From contig CALXQK010000008.1 in NCBI GenBank assembly GCA_944390745.1, positions 57,787-121,786 on the forward strand: a stretch of DNA of 64,000 nt, given 5' to 3'. The position numbers and the translations under genes were made by a program. Of the stretch, positions 17,917 to 26,732 are shown piece after piece. Position 1 is the stretch's first letter, and every line of letters begins with the position of its first letter. The notes below the pieces were generated by a model. That model saw nothing but the letters and a program-made list of their open reading frames with translations, was not told where the DNA came from and did not search any database. The stretch comes from an uncultured Duodenibacillus sp. GTDB lineage: Bacteria > Pseudomonadota > Gammaproteobacteria > Burkholderiales > Burkholderiaceae_F.

Positions 17917-18675
17917 GTGAGCAAACTGCCCGTGATGATTCTCACCGCAGCCATTCGAGATTTTCGCAAGGGGCTTCTGAATGCCCCCAGCAGAAGAACC
18001 CTGGCGGCGCTTGCCGCGTGTCCCGTTCTTGCCCTGTCGGCGCTGCCTGCGCTTGCCTTTGATCCGGATCTCGCGGCCATTGAGGATCAGACGGTGATCA
18101 AGCGCTTTCCCGCGGGTTCCATCGTGACGCGCGAAAAGGCCGAGCAGGCGTTGCGCGAGGTCAGAAACGCCCGCTCGCGCATGAATGAGCTCGTTGACTA
18201 CTCCACGCGGCGCTGCGGGGAGAACTTTCTTGTCAACTCCTGCATCGACGACGTGCGCCGCGCCAAGATGCGCCAGGACAGAAGGTTTCTTGCCATCGAA
18301 ACCGAGGCGCGCAAGTTTGTGCGCCAGGACGATGCGCGCATCGAGCGCGAAAAGCAGGCCGAGCGCGACCGCAAGGCCGCCGAGCCTCCAGAGCGCATCG
18401 AGCCCTCGAAGGGACGTCCGGCCAACGCCGCGCAGGAGTCCGCCGCAAAGAATCGCGACGCCCGCAAAAACCGCACCGAGGAGGTGCGCGAGCGCGAGGC
18501 GATGCACCAGCAGAAGGTTTCTGAGGAAGCCGCAAAGCGCGCCGAGTACGAGGCCAAGGTGAAGGAGCAGCAGGCCCGCCGCCTTGAGCGCGAGGCCAAG
18601 GTCAAGGCGCGGGCCCAGGAGCGCGCCCGCCAGAAGGCCGAGCGGGATGCCGGGCGCTCTGAGAGCTCCAAATGA
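17917..18675 (+). CDS. Predicted exported coiled-coil protein of unknown function
   Basis: A 252-residue protein. A long N-terminal leader with hydrophobic core LAALAACPVLALSALPALA (residues about 29-47) looks like a signal peptide, so the mature part is probably periplasmic. It contains a short domain with two cysteines (RRCGENFLVNSC, about 98-109) that could form a disulfide. From about residue 120 to the end it is a highly charged Arg/Glu/Lys/Ala-rich helix (KRAEYEAKVKEQQARRLERE) expected to form a coiled coil. Similar small exported proteins are known as hypotheticals in Burkholderiales. An internal ATG at 17935 is an alternative start. Confidence 0.65.
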   Translation: MSKLPVMILTAAIRDFRKGLLNAPSRRTLAALAACPVLALSALPALAFDPDLAAIEDQTVIKRFPAGSIVTREKAEQALREVRNARSRMNELVDYSTRRCGENFLVNSCIDDVRRAKMRQDRRFLAIETEARKFVRQDDARIEREKQAERDRKAAEPPERIEPSKGRPANAAQESAAKNRDARKNRTEEVREREAMHQQKVSEEAAKRAEYEAKVKEQQARRLEREAKVKARAQERARQKAERDAGRSESSK

Positions 18676-18757
18676 GATGGACCGGCGCCTCGGGGCCGGC
18701 GTGCGGTGATCCTTCGTTGATGCGTATTTGTTGAATTTTTTCGCTGAAGCTTCAGAG

Positions 18758-20923
18758 ATGGCTGACTCTTGTGATCGATCCGACGGCGCGGCAGCCCTGC
18801 CAGGCGACGCGAGCGCCTGCGGCGACAGCGAGTTTGTTGCCGCCGTCAAGCGGCAGTTTGCGCCCGGCGGTGCGCTTTCGCGCGCCACCGACTCCTACGT
18901 GTCGCGCCCGGGCCAGGTTGCCTTTGCCGCAAGCGTGGCCGGGGCGATCGAGTCGAGCGGCACCCTTGTGGTCGAGGCGGGCACGGGCACGGGCAAGACC
19001 TTTGCGTATCTCACGCCCGCGCTCATGAGCGGCCGGCGCGTCATTGTGAGCACCGCGGGCAAGGCGCTGCAGGACCAGCTCTTTGAAAAGGACATCCCGG
19101 CCGTCAAGCGCGCGCTCGGCATCAATGCCGATGCGGCGCTGCTCAAGGGCCGGGCAAACTATCTGTGCAAGTTTCGCATGGAGCACATCGAGGCGCTCCC
19201 CTCCCGGGGCGCTGTTGAGGATCTTGCCCGCATCAAGCAGTTTGCGCTGACGACGACGACGGGCGACCGAACGCTCATCAAGGGCGTGGGGGATCGCTCC
19301 GACATCTGGCCCTACGTCACGAGCACCAACGAAAACTGCCTAGGGCGCAAGTGCCCGCACGCCGAGGACTGCTTTGTGACGCGCGCGCGCAATCGCGCCC
19401 GCGCCGCACAGCTCGTGGTGGTCAACCACCACCTCTTTTTGTCGGCCATGGCCTGTCTGGATGGAGAGGGCGCGCTTGAAGGGCAGCCCCAGGCCGAGGG
19501 CGAGGATCTTCTGGATGGATCTCTGGACTTTGCCGCCGACAGCGATGCGGGGCTTCTGCCGCACGCCGACGTCGTCATCTTTGACGAGGCGCACAAGATT
19601 CCTGAGATCGCGCTCAACTTCTTCGGCGAGGAGCTTGCCACCTACAGCATCAAGACGGTGGTGGGCGAGCTTGAGGCGCTGCTCCTGAAGCCCGCCTACA
19701 GCGCCTACGCGCCCAGGGGCTCCACGTGGACGGATGCCTGCAACGCCGTGCTGCATCCCCTGCAGGACCTGATGATTGCGCTTGACAGAGCCGGCGTTGA
19801 AATCGACTCCAACGTCAACCTCAAGGATTTCTCCGCCGCGGCGCTTGAGACCGCCTGCGGGGATTTGAAGAAGGCCTGCGAGGGGCTTGAGCGCCTCGCG
19901 GCGCTCTGCGCGCCGCTTGTTTCAACCGATGAAAACATTGAAAAGCACGTCGAGACCGCCGCAGGGCTTCTTCCCCTGATGACGGACTGGGTCGGCCGGC
20001 TTGCAGATCCGGCCGCGGCCCGCGGCTCGGGAACCGCGCCGTCGGTCTTCTGGCTTGAGCGGCGCAAAAACGAGATGCGCTTTGTGGAGACGCCCCTGAC
20101 GATCGCCTCGAAGTTTGCCCGCCTGCGGCAGGCGCACTCGGAAGCCGCCTGGATCTTTACGTCGGCCACGATTGCGACCGAAAACGGAAACTTCTCGCAT
20201 TTTCTCCGGGAGCTGGGGCTTGCGCAGGCGGACACGCACGCCTGGGCCTCGCCCTTTAGCTACCAGCACCAGGCGATGCTCTACGTGCCGCAGAACATGC
20301 CCAATCCCCGAAGCGTCGACCGGCAGGCCTTCATCGAGGCGCTGGTGCGCGAGAGCTGGCCTGTGATCGATCTTCTGGCCGGCCGCACGTTCTTTTTGTG
20401 CACGAGCCACCAGGCCATGGGCTATGCCGCCCAGGCCCTGCGCGAGACGATTGCCGACAACGACCGCGACTATCACGTCATCGTGCAGAACGAGGACAGC
20501 CGGCAGCACCTCATTGAAACCTTCCGCAAGCAGCCCAACACCATTCTGGTGGCGACGATGAGCTTCTGGGAGGGAATCGACATCAAGGGCGAGAAGCTCT
20601 CCCTGGTGGTGATCGACAAGCTGCCCTTTGCCGCGCAGGGCGACCCGGTGTTGACCGCCCGCTGCAAGTGGATCGAGGAGCAGGGGCGCAATCCCTTTGC
20701 CGAGCATCAGGTGCCCACGGCCGTGATTGCATTGAAGCAGGGCGCGGGGCGCCTCATTCGCAGCGAGTTCGACCGCGGCATTCTCATTGTGGGGGATACG
20801 CGCATCATCCCGGGCTCGAGCTCCTACGCGGCGCGCTTTCTCTCGAGCCTGCCGCCCTACGTGCGCACGAGAAAGCTCGAGCGCGTGCTCAACTTCTGGC
20901 GCTATCCTGAACGGTCAAGCTGA
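18758..20923 (+). CDS. DinG/YoaA-type ATP-dependent DNA helicase
   Basis: A 721-residue XPD/DinG-family superfamily 2 helicase that unwinds DNA 5'-to-3' and is involved in repair and R-loop removal. Motif I is VEAGTGTGKTFAYL, motif II is VIFDEAHK, and the C-terminal motif VI is seen as KQGAGRLIRSEFDRG. Between motifs I and II, cysteines in NYLCKF and NCLGRKCPHAEDC can form the 4Fe-4S cluster typical of the family. The ATG at 18758 is preferred to a TTG 10 codons earlier. YoaA and DinG paralogues cannot be separated by eye; length and the absence of an exonuclease domain fit either. Confidence 0.9.
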   Translation: MADSCDRSDGAAALPGDASACGDSEFVAAVKRQFAPGGALSRATDSYVSRPGQVAFAASVAGAIESSGTLVVEAGTGTGKTFAYLTPALMSGRRVIVSTAGKALQDQLFEKDIPAVKRALGINADAALLKGRANYLCKFRMEHIEALPSRGAVEDLARIKQFALTTTTGDRTLIKGVGDRSDIWPYVTSTNENCLGRKCPHAEDCFVTRARNRARAAQLVVVNHHLFLSAMACLDGEGALEGQPQAEGEDLLDGSLDFAADSDAGLLPHADVVIFDEAHKIPEIALNFFGEELATYSIKTVVGELEALLLKPAYSAYAPRGSTWTDACNAVLHPLQDLMIALDRAGVEIDSNVNLKDFSAAALETACGDLKKACEGLERLAALCAPLVSTDENIEKHVETAAGLLPLMTDWVGRLADPAAARGSGTAPSVFWLERRKNEMRFVETPLTIASKFARLRQAHSEAAWIFTSATIATENGNFSHFLRELGLAQADTHAWASPFSYQHQAMLYVPQNMPNPRSVDRQAFIEALVRESWPVIDLLAGRTFFLCTSHQAMGYAAQALRETIADNDRDYHVIVQNEDSRQHLIETFRKQPNTILVATMSFWEGIDIKGEKLSLVVIDKLPFAAQGDPVLTARCKWIEEQGRNPFAEHQVPTAVIALKQGAGRLIRSEFDRGILIVGDTRIIPGSSSYAARFLSSLPPYVRTRKLERVLNFWRYPERSS

Positions 20924-20979
20924 CCGCCCCGGCAGGGCTGCGCCAGGAGCCCGGCTGATGCCCGGGCCTGCTGCGGCGG

Positions 20980-21318
20980 CTACTCATCGGCGCGCCTGCG
21001 GATGCGCTGCGGCAGCTCCTCGGGGCGGATGCCCTCAATGGAGGAGAGAATTCCCTCGCAGCTTTCAAGCTCTCCGAGACAGTAGAGAATGCTCAGGATC
21101 GTGCCGATCGAGGCCGTCATGTCGCCCTTTTCAATGCGCTTGTAGGTTGTCAGCGACGTCTGGCTTTTCATCGCAAGCTGCCGCTGCGTCAGTCCCTGCA
21201 CGCGGCGCGCAACCGAGATGCGGTAGCCGAGCTCCTCGGTAAAGTTCTGCACCGGCAGAAAGAAAAAGCGCTTCTGGGTTTTGGCGGACTTTCTTTGACG
21301 GGTGGTTTTGGCGGCCAT
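20980..21318 (-). CDS. Small XRE-family transcriptional regulator
   Basis: A 112-residue HipB-like DNA-binding protein. A basic N-terminal tail (KTTRQRKSAKTQKR) precedes the helix-turn-helix at about residues 35-90 (LTQRQLAMKSQTSLTTYKRIEKG). No HipA-like or toxin gene adjoins it, so it is not called an antitoxin. It is divergent from the coiled-coil gene at 21518 and convergent with the helicase. The target is unknown. Confidence 0.75.
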   Translation of the reverse strand: MAAKTTRQRKSAKTQKRFFFLPVQNFTEELGYRISVARRVQGLTQRQLAMKSQTSLTTYKRIEKGDMTASIGTILSILYCLGELESCEGILSSIEGIRPEELPQRIRRRADE

Positions 21319-21517
21319 GGGTGATTGAGCTCCGCATCAGTGCGGGCGCAGGATTTGAGGTTGAGAAAAATGCCTTTCGGGCTTTTATATGATACCTTGA
21401 AGCCGGGCCGCAGACTTGGGCGGCGCAGGCCTTGCAAGGGGGCGTCACCGGGACCAGACCGGATGCGCCGGTCCTCAGCCGCTTTGAAAGGGCGCACATA
21501 TTGCAAACAGGTGTTTG

Positions 21518-21985
21518 ATGCAGGATTCTCAAAAACATGTCGAGCTTGCGGCTGAGCGCGATGCGCTTGCCGCACAAATCAAGCGCGTTCAGGCCGAGGA
21601 GCGGCGCTTGCGCGAGCGTCTTCAGAGCGTTGAGGCCGCGCTTGCCGCGCTCGAGGATGCGCACGCCGCACTGCCCGCGCACGGCGCCGTGCGCCCCATG
21701 AGCGAAGCCATCCGGCGCAGCATCGGACGCGCCGTGGAGAGTCTGCGCAGCGAAGCCGCAGCATCAGCCAGAGACTCTGCAGCGCCCGCGGGTGCAGCCG
21801 AGGCTTCTGATGCGGCAAGGGGAAGGGCGGTCCGGACTTCGGGCGGCACAGCGGCGAAGGCGGCGGGAAACGGGGAGGGCAGGACGATGACGGGGAGCGC
21901 GGATGCCGCTGAAGGCTCCGGGGATTGTCCCGATCCCTTTGGAAGCCTCAGGTCGGCGCTTGACGCCTTTGACAAGGTGCTCTGA
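21518..21985 (+). CDS. Small coiled-coil hypothetical protein
   Basis: A 155-residue soluble protein. Residues about 5-50 form a strong heptad-like coiled coil (RDALAAQIKRVQAEERRLRE). The remainder is Ala/Gly/Ser-rich and probably disordered, ending in a short hydrophobic-acidic helix (FGSLRSALDAFDKVL). The ATG at 21518 is chosen over an adjacent in-frame TTG. No family is recognised. It is divergent from the XRE regulator. Codon use matches neighbouring GC-rich genes, and the coiled coil argues against a chance frame. Confidence 0.55.
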   Translation: MQDSQKHVELAAERDALAAQIKRVQAEERRLRERLQSVEAALAALEDAHAALPAHGAVRPMSEAIRRSIGRAVESLRSEAAASARDSAAPAGAAEASDAARGRAVRTSGGTAAKAAGNGEGRTMTGSADAAEGSGDCPDPFGSLRSALDAFDKVL

Positions 21986-22083
21986 TCACTGCCCCTTTTT
22001 TCTGCGCGTCTCCCCGCAGAAGGCGGGGTGCCCGCTAGGGTGCGCCGCCCTCGGGCGACAGGGGCTCTCCGCGGGATGCGTCA

Positions 22084-22689
22084 TCAGGCGAAGACGCCGT
22101 GCTCGATGAGAATCTTCACGCCGATCGCCAGCAGGATGAGACCGCCGAAAATCGAAAGTCTGCCGCCATGGCGCGCGGCTTTTTCAGACAGGGTGCGGCC
22201 GAGCAGCACGGCCGCGGCCGTAAGCGCAAAGCAGATGATGCCGATCAGGGCCGCAGGCCAGACAATCGGATAATCGGCCAGGGCAAAGGAAAAGCCCACG
22301 GCAAGGGCGTCAAGGCTCGTTGCCACCGCAAGCGTCAGAAGGGTCAGAAGCGAAATGTCGGAGTCCCTTGCGTCATCCCCGGACTTGAGCGTATCGTCTT
22401 CCTTGTTTTCCGATGAGAAGCCCTCCTTGAACATGTTGGCCGCCACAATGGCCAGAAGTCCGAAGGCCGCCCAGTGATCCCAGGCGTTGATGACCGAGGA
22501 AAACGCCGCTCCGGCAAGCCATCCGCCAACCGGCATCAGGGCCTGGAAGAATCCGAAGACGACGGCAAACTTCAGGACGTCGCCAGCCGTGACGCGCTGG
22601 CGCGTGGCGCTCCAGCAGCAGGAGACGACCATGGCATCAATGGAAAGGGCAACGGCAATGCCGCAGACTTCAGGAATGAGACTGTTCAC
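22084..22689 (-). CDS. mntP: Manganese efflux pump MntP (YebN)
   Basis: A 201-residue inner-membrane protein with six predicted helices, matching the MntP Mn2+ exporter in length and layout. Two repeated halves contain ALSIDAMVVSCCW and AVATSLDALAVGFSFAL; the Asp in the DA pairs is essential in the E. coli protein. An acidic cytoplasmic loop, KEGFSSENKEDDTLKSGDD, lies between the halves. The GTG at 22689 is chosen because it gives the usual length; longer upstream frames are not membrane-compatible. I looked for a yybP-ykoY manganese riboswitch upstream and could not identify one. Confidence 0.87.
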   Translation of the reverse strand: MNSLIPEVCGIAVALSIDAMVVSCCWSATRQRVTAGDVLKFAVVFGFFQALMPVGGWLAGAAFSSVINAWDHWAAFGLLAIVAANMFKEGFSSENKEDDTLKSGDDARDSDISLLTLLTLAVATSLDALAVGFSFALADYPIVWPAALIGIICFALTAAAVLLGRTLSEKAARHGGRLSIFGGLILLAIGVKILIEHGVFA

Positions 22690-23143
22690 GGGGAATCGCA
22701 GGAAAAAAGGGATCGATCCGGGCGGCCGGCAGAATCGGCAAGGGGGGTGGATAAAGCGCTGCAAGCACCGGGCTGGCAGTGATGACGCGCTCCTTGAGGA
22801 GCCGCCTGCGGCTGTCGCGGCTTGCGGATGTCCCTGGGGCGCGCGCAAGCCGCGGCGCCATTGTAGCGGCCGGGGGAACCTCTTTCACGCACGGCGCCCG
22901 CGGTTTCTATTCTGAAGCGCCGTCAATGCCCCGGCGCTCCGGAGGACTTTCGAAGACGCGCAAGGCCGGGATTCTGCGGACAGGCATTGAGCTCATGTAA
23001 AGATTGGAAAAGGAATCCGGCCTTCAGATCGCTTCCCGCGTCGCCTGCGGTATCGTTACCGCAAAAGGGGGCGGCGCCGGCATTCTTTCATCCCTGCAGC
23101 CCCGGTATCTTTGATTATCAAGACCTTTTTTTGGAGAAGCACC
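22690..23143. other. Intergenic region with a 7-base palindrome
   Basis: About 450 bases between mntP (- strand) and the small membrane-protein gene (+ strand). The only clear element is TGCGGTA-tcgt-TACCGCA at 23046-23063, 80-100 bases before the next start, which could be an operator. Confidence 0.4.
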
Positions 23144-23446
23144 ATGCATCACATCTTCGGACCCGGGTGCTGGGGATTTGGTCCCGGCTGGGGACACGGG
23201 TTCTTTGGAATGCCCATGCTCCTAATCATTCTTCTTGTTGCCCTTGCAGCGGTTCTTTTTCTTTTCTACCGCACGAAAAATGCCCCCGAGCGCACGCCGG
23301 GCGCCTTGAGCGCCGCTGGCGGCTCGGTGAAGCCTGGGGCAGCCTCCCGGCAGGAGCAGGATCTCGCCGCGCTTCAAGGCGAGATGGCCGCGCTTCGCGA
23401 GGAGCTGGCCAGGCTTCGTGAGACGCTGGGCAAAAGGGACGCCTAG
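23144..23446 (+). CDS. Small membrane protein with coiled-coil tail
   Basis: A 100-residue protein. The His/Gly/Trp/Phe-rich N-terminus (MHHIFGPGCWGFGPGWGHGF) precedes one hydrophobic helix (MLLIILLVALAAVLFLF) and a soluble tail that ends in a short coiled coil (ALQGEMAALREELARLRETL). A good ribosome site, GGAGAAGC, sits 4-8 bases before the ATG at 23144. His, Cys and Trp near the N-terminus might bind metal, as in short copper or SHOCT-associated proteins, but no family is assigned. It precedes pyrD by 268 bases. Confidence 0.7.
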   Translation: MHHIFGPGCWGFGPGWGHGFFGMPMLLIILLVALAAVLFLFYRTKNAPERTPGALSAAGGSVKPGAASRQEQDLAALQGEMAALREELARLRETLGKRDA

Positions 23447-23714
23447 CGGCGCGGTCCCAGTATCCCGGGCTTGAAGAGGCCCCGGGATGAAGGGGGCCTG
23501 GACCAGGCGGCAGGCGCGCAGGATTCGTGCTGCGCCCTGCCGCTTTTGCCTGAGCGTGCGCCCCGGGGCGGGCAGGCTAAAATGACGGGTCAAGACGCGC
23601 CGGGCGCGGGCGGCTCTGCCGCCCGTTCGGCGTGATTTGCGGCGCACGCCTGACCTGCCTGCAAGGAAAGACGCATTGCTGCCGCCAGCGCCAGAAAAGG
23701 AGCCTTTAGCCGCC

Positions 23715-24764
23715 ATGCTCTACAAACTCATCCGCAGTCTGCTCTTCAAGCTCGATCCGGAAACTGCCCATGCGCTCATCATGGGTAACATCGACTGGGC
23801 GGCCGCGACCGACCTCATTCGTCTGGTCTGTCCTAGGCCCGTGCGTGCGCCCGTGGAGGTGATGGGCCTGAAGTTTCCCAACGCCGTGGGTCTTGCGGCG
23901 GGCATGGACAAGACGGGCGAACACGTGGCCGCTCTGGGCGACCTGGGGTTCGGGCACATTGAGGCGGGCACCTTTACGCCGTACCCGCAGTCGGGCAATC
24001 CCAAGCCGCGCCTGTGGCGTCTGATTCCGGCCGAAGGCGTCATCAACCACATGGGTTTCAACAACTGCGGCGCGGACAAGGCCATCGAGAACCTGGACCG
24101 CAGCGCTCGCTCCTACCGCTCCATGGGCGGCATTCTGGGCGTCAACATTGGAAAGCAGAACTCCACACCCGTGGAAAATGCGCTGCCCGACTATCAAAAG
24201 TGCATGCAGAAGCTCTACGGCTCGGCAGACTATCTTGCCATCGACATCTCCTGCCCCAACACGCCGGGCCTGACGCGCCTGCAGGAGGTCGACGCCCTTG
24301 AGCCCCTCGTGCGCGGCATTGCCGAGGAGCGCGAGCGTCTGGCCGGGGAGTACGAACGCCGCGTGCCGATCACCATCAAGATCGGTCCGGACCTGCAGGA
24401 CGAAACGATCCTTGCCATGAGCGATCTTTTCGTGAAGTACGGCATCGACGCCGTGACCGCCACCAACACCACCGTTTCGCGCAAGGGCGTGGCCGACCTT
24501 GAAAAGAGCAGCAACCCGGGCGGACTTTCCGGCAAGCCGCTCTTTGAGCGCTCGACCGAGGTCGTGCGGCTTCTCGCCGACCACCTGCAGGGGGCGATGC
24601 CGATCATCGCCGTGGGCGGCATCATCCGCGCCGACGACGCCGTCGCAAAGATGCAGGCCGGCGCAAGCCTCGTGCAGCTCTACACGGGCTTCATCTACAC
24701 CGGGCCTGAGCTCATCGCGCAGTGCGCGCGCGCCATCGACGACTGGCAGCGTCAGCAGGCATAA
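23715..24764 (+). CDS. pyrD: Dihydroorotate dehydrogenase (quinone), class 2
   Basis: A 349-residue class 2 PyrD that oxidises dihydroorotate to orotate with quinone as acceptor, the fourth step of de novo pyrimidine synthesis. The N-terminal membrane-associating helix MLYKLIRSLLFKLDPETAH is characteristic of class 2. Further motifs include NAVGLAAGMDKTGE, GTFTPYPQSGNPKPR, NHMGFNN, AIDISCPNTPG with catalytic Ser region, and GGLSGKPL. The ATG at 23715 is used; the upstream part of the open frame is not conserved. It is followed by a strong terminator shared with the convergent amidohydrolase gene. Confidence 0.95.
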   Translation: MLYKLIRSLLFKLDPETAHALIMGNIDWAAATDLIRLVCPRPVRAPVEVMGLKFPNAVGLAAGMDKTGEHVAALGDLGFGHIEAGTFTPYPQSGNPKPRLWRLIPAEGVINHMGFNNCGADKAIENLDRSARSYRSMGGILGVNIGKQNSTPVENALPDYQKCMQKLYGSADYLAIDISCPNTPGLTRLQEVDALEPLVRGIAEERERLAGEYERRVPITIKIGPDLQDETILAMSDLFVKYGIDAVTATNTTVSRKGVADLEKSSNPGGLSGKPLFERSTEVVRLLADHLQGAMPIIAVGGIIRADDAVAKMQAGASLVQLYTGFIYTGPELIAQCARAIDDWQRQQA

Positions 24765-24833
24765 GAAAAGAGCGGGGTTCCTTTTGAGGCGCTCTCCGCG
24801 CCTTTTCAAGAGACTCCCGACAGCCCTCCAACA

Positions 24834-24878
24834 GCCTCCGGCCGCCCCGAAAAAGGACAGCGCGGCCGGAGGCTTTTT
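24834..24878 (+). terminator. Rho-independent terminator after pyrD
   Basis: Perfect 11-base stem GCCTCCGGCCG (24834-24844) / CGGCCGGAGGC (24863-24873) followed by T5 (24874-24878). It lies between convergent pyrD and amidohydrolase genes. Confidence 0.85.
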
Positions 24879-24880
24879 AC

Positions 24881-26296
24881 TCAGGCCCCGCAGACAAAGC
24901 GCTCCCTGAAGCGCTCAGGCTGCAGCGGCTCCTTGACGACGTGGGCAATGCCGCGCCGCGCGAGCGCGTCGGCTCCGCGCGCGTCGCAGATGATGGTGGT
25001 GCCGTTGCCAAGCAGCGCCCCCTCGTTCATGATGACGCGCCCGCCCACCACCGTTGCCGCCGCCCGCCGCGCCGGCACGTCGACGACGGTCACGTCGCCG
25101 TCGGCTCCCTCGGACAGGTGGCCCTTGGCCGGCAGCCCCAGCGCCCGTGCGCCGGCAAGGCTTGCCTTGGCGACGAATTCCGACATCGTCAATGCGCCGA
25201 AGGCCACAAGGAGCAGCCCGTTTTCAACGATCACGTTGCGCGGATAGCTGCCGCCGTCGGTTGAAAAGGCGTCGACCACGAAGCTGCCGTCGTCTCTTTT
25301 GGCTTGCGCCAGAAGAAAGCGGCTTGCTGCCGGGTTGACCGAAAAGCTTCCGACCACCGCGCTTTGCTTTTTCTTCCAGTAGTCAAGCGCCTCCCGGCCG
25401 TAGATGAGGCGTCCGATGCGGCCGTCGTCGGCAAGAACCCCTGCCTTCTCATCGAGGATGGCCTGTTGAAGTCCCTCGGCCGTGGGCTGATAGCCCAGGC
25501 GCCTGAGGCACGTCTTGGTGACCTCGGTCGTCGGAACGCCGTTCTTGACGGCAAGCCGCGTGCCGTTTAGCGGCGACAGATAGGATTCGGAAAAAATCTG
25601 CGGGTGCGCCTTCAAAAGCGCAATGGCCTCAAGCGACTCGTCAACCTCGTTTCTGACCTGGCCGCGGCAGTAGCTGTTGATGTGCGCCACGTGCAGAAAG
25701 CGCCCGTCGGCCGCCTCAACGGCGTCGCGCATGCCCTCGATGTTGGAGCCGTGCACGGTGTTTCCAACGTGCCAGGCAACCCAGGCGCTGCAGCGCGCGG
25801 CATCCTCGATAAAGGCCGCGCAGATGTCGAGATCCATGGGAAAGTGCCCGCCGAGAAGCTTGACGCCGATGCCGCCCGACTCGAGCGTTTTCTCAATCAG
25901 GCCGCGCCGCTCGGCCGCATCGGGGCGGCTGCTCTTGAGCGTGAGCCCCTCGCGCGCGGCCTCGACGACGGCGATGTTGATTCCGGAGCCGCTTGTTGGG
26001 ATGGATTCAAGAATGTTCTCAAGGGGGCCAGCCATGTCGAGCACCGTGGTGACGCCTGCGAGCGCAACCATGCGCTGCGCGTGGGGGTGTCCAAGCACGG
26101 TGCGCATGTGCGCATGCATGTCGATGACGCCGGGCATCACCACCTTGCCGCGGGCGTCGAGAATGTCCGCGCCGAGCGCGTCCAGTCCCGGCGCCACGCG
26201 CGCCACCTTTCCGTCTGAAATGAAAACGTCGGCAAGTTCGTCGCGCCCGTTGAGCGGATCAACGACGCGCCCGCCCGCAATGAGCAGATCCTTCAT
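24881..26296 (-). CDS. Metal-dependent amidohydrolase (dihydroorotase/formylmethanofuran-dehydrogenase-A-like)
   Basis: A 471-residue amidohydrolase-superfamily protein. The N-terminal metal motif GVIDMHAHMRT gives HxH, HVGNTVHGSN and LHVAHINSYCRG supply further His residues, and DAFSTDGGSYPRN carries the probable catalytic Asp. The start MKDLLIAGGRVVDPLNG is the usual beta-sandwich domain of hydantoinase-like enzymes. GGGAGG is placed about 8 bases before ATG 26296. The bound lysine seen in dihydropyrimidinases may be the K of GGIGVKLLGGHF. Unusual: the metal-dependent hydrolase has a 5'-neighbouring gap and no pathway partners, so its substrate is unknown. Confidence 0.82.
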   Translation of the reverse strand: MKDLLIAGGRVVDPLNGRDELADVFISDGKVARVAPGLDALGADILDARGKVVMPGVIDMHAHMRTVLGHPHAQRMVALAGVTTVLDMAGPLENILESIPTSGSGINIAVVEAAREGLTLKSSRPDAAERRGLIEKTLESGGIGVKLLGGHFPMDLDICAAFIEDAARCSAWVAWHVGNTVHGSNIEGMRDAVEAADGRFLHVAHINSYCRGQVRNEVDESLEAIALLKAHPQIFSESYLSPLNGTRLAVKNGVPTTEVTKTCLRRLGYQPTAEGLQQAILDEKAGVLADDGRIGRLIYGREALDYWKKKQSAVVGSFSVNPAASRFLLAQAKRDDGSFVVDAFSTDGGSYPRNVIVENGLLLVAFGALTMSEFVAKASLAGARALGLPAKGHLSEGADGDVTVVDVPARRAAATVVGGRVIMNEGALLGNGTTIICDARGADALARRGIAHVVKEPLQPERFRERFVCGA

Positions 26297-26447
26297 GGCT
26301 TTTCCTCCCGAATGCTGAGCGCCCGTTCCCGGCCGCAAGATGCCCCCGCTGGGCGATTTCTTCCAGCGCCTCGATTCTCATTTTAGGCAGTCCGGGCCCG
26401 GACCATGAAAGGGACTTCTGCGACGGGGCAGGGGGCGGTCAGCTGGT

Positions 26448-26717
26448 TCACTGTCCGCGGTCTGCGCCGCCGGATTTTCGGCGCGTTGTCCTGCGGTGAA
26501 AGACGATCGGGGAGACGGGAACATCTCGCGGCCGGCCGGCACGCAAGGCCGCGTCGGGGCCCCTGCGGCAGCTGCGGCCGGCCCGGGGCACTGCGCTGCC
26601 GGCGGGCGCGCACTTGCGGCAGGATCCGCACCCGGATCCTGACCGCGACAGACGCCGCAGCGCCAGGACTGCGAGCGCTACGACGAGCACAAGGACAAGC
26701 CAGCTTGCGGCGTTCAT
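26448..26717 (-). CDS. FeoB-associated Cys-rich membrane protein
   Basis: An 89-residue small protein starting 15 bases after the FeoAB stop. A single N-terminal helix (SWLVLVLVVALAVLALRRL) is followed by GCGSCRKCA, the CxxCxxC pattern typical of FeoB-associated proteins that help ferrous-iron uptake. Family members are often 50-60 residues; the Arg-rich tail here is longer and of doubtful structure. Co-transcription with feoAB is implied by spacing and orientation. No clear Shine-Dalgarno is visible, suggesting translational coupling. Confidence 0.75.
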   Translation of the reverse strand: MNAASWLVLVLVVALAVLALRRLSRSGSGCGSCRKCAPAGSAVPRAGRSCRRGPDAALRAGRPRDVPVSPIVFHRRTTRRKSGGADRGQ

Positions 26718-26732
26718 ATTTTGTTTTTTCGG

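Noticed and set aside
17887-18888. 333-codon - strand frame over the coiled-coil gene
   Set aside because: Antisense shadow; the + strand has a signal peptide and heptad pattern.
20980-21318. XRE gene as a HipB antitoxin
   Set aside because: No HipA-like partner is adjacent.
23706-24809. 367-codon - strand frame antisense to pyrD
   Set aside because: It is a GC-rich shadow of pyrD; translation is His/Arg/Val-rich with no domain.
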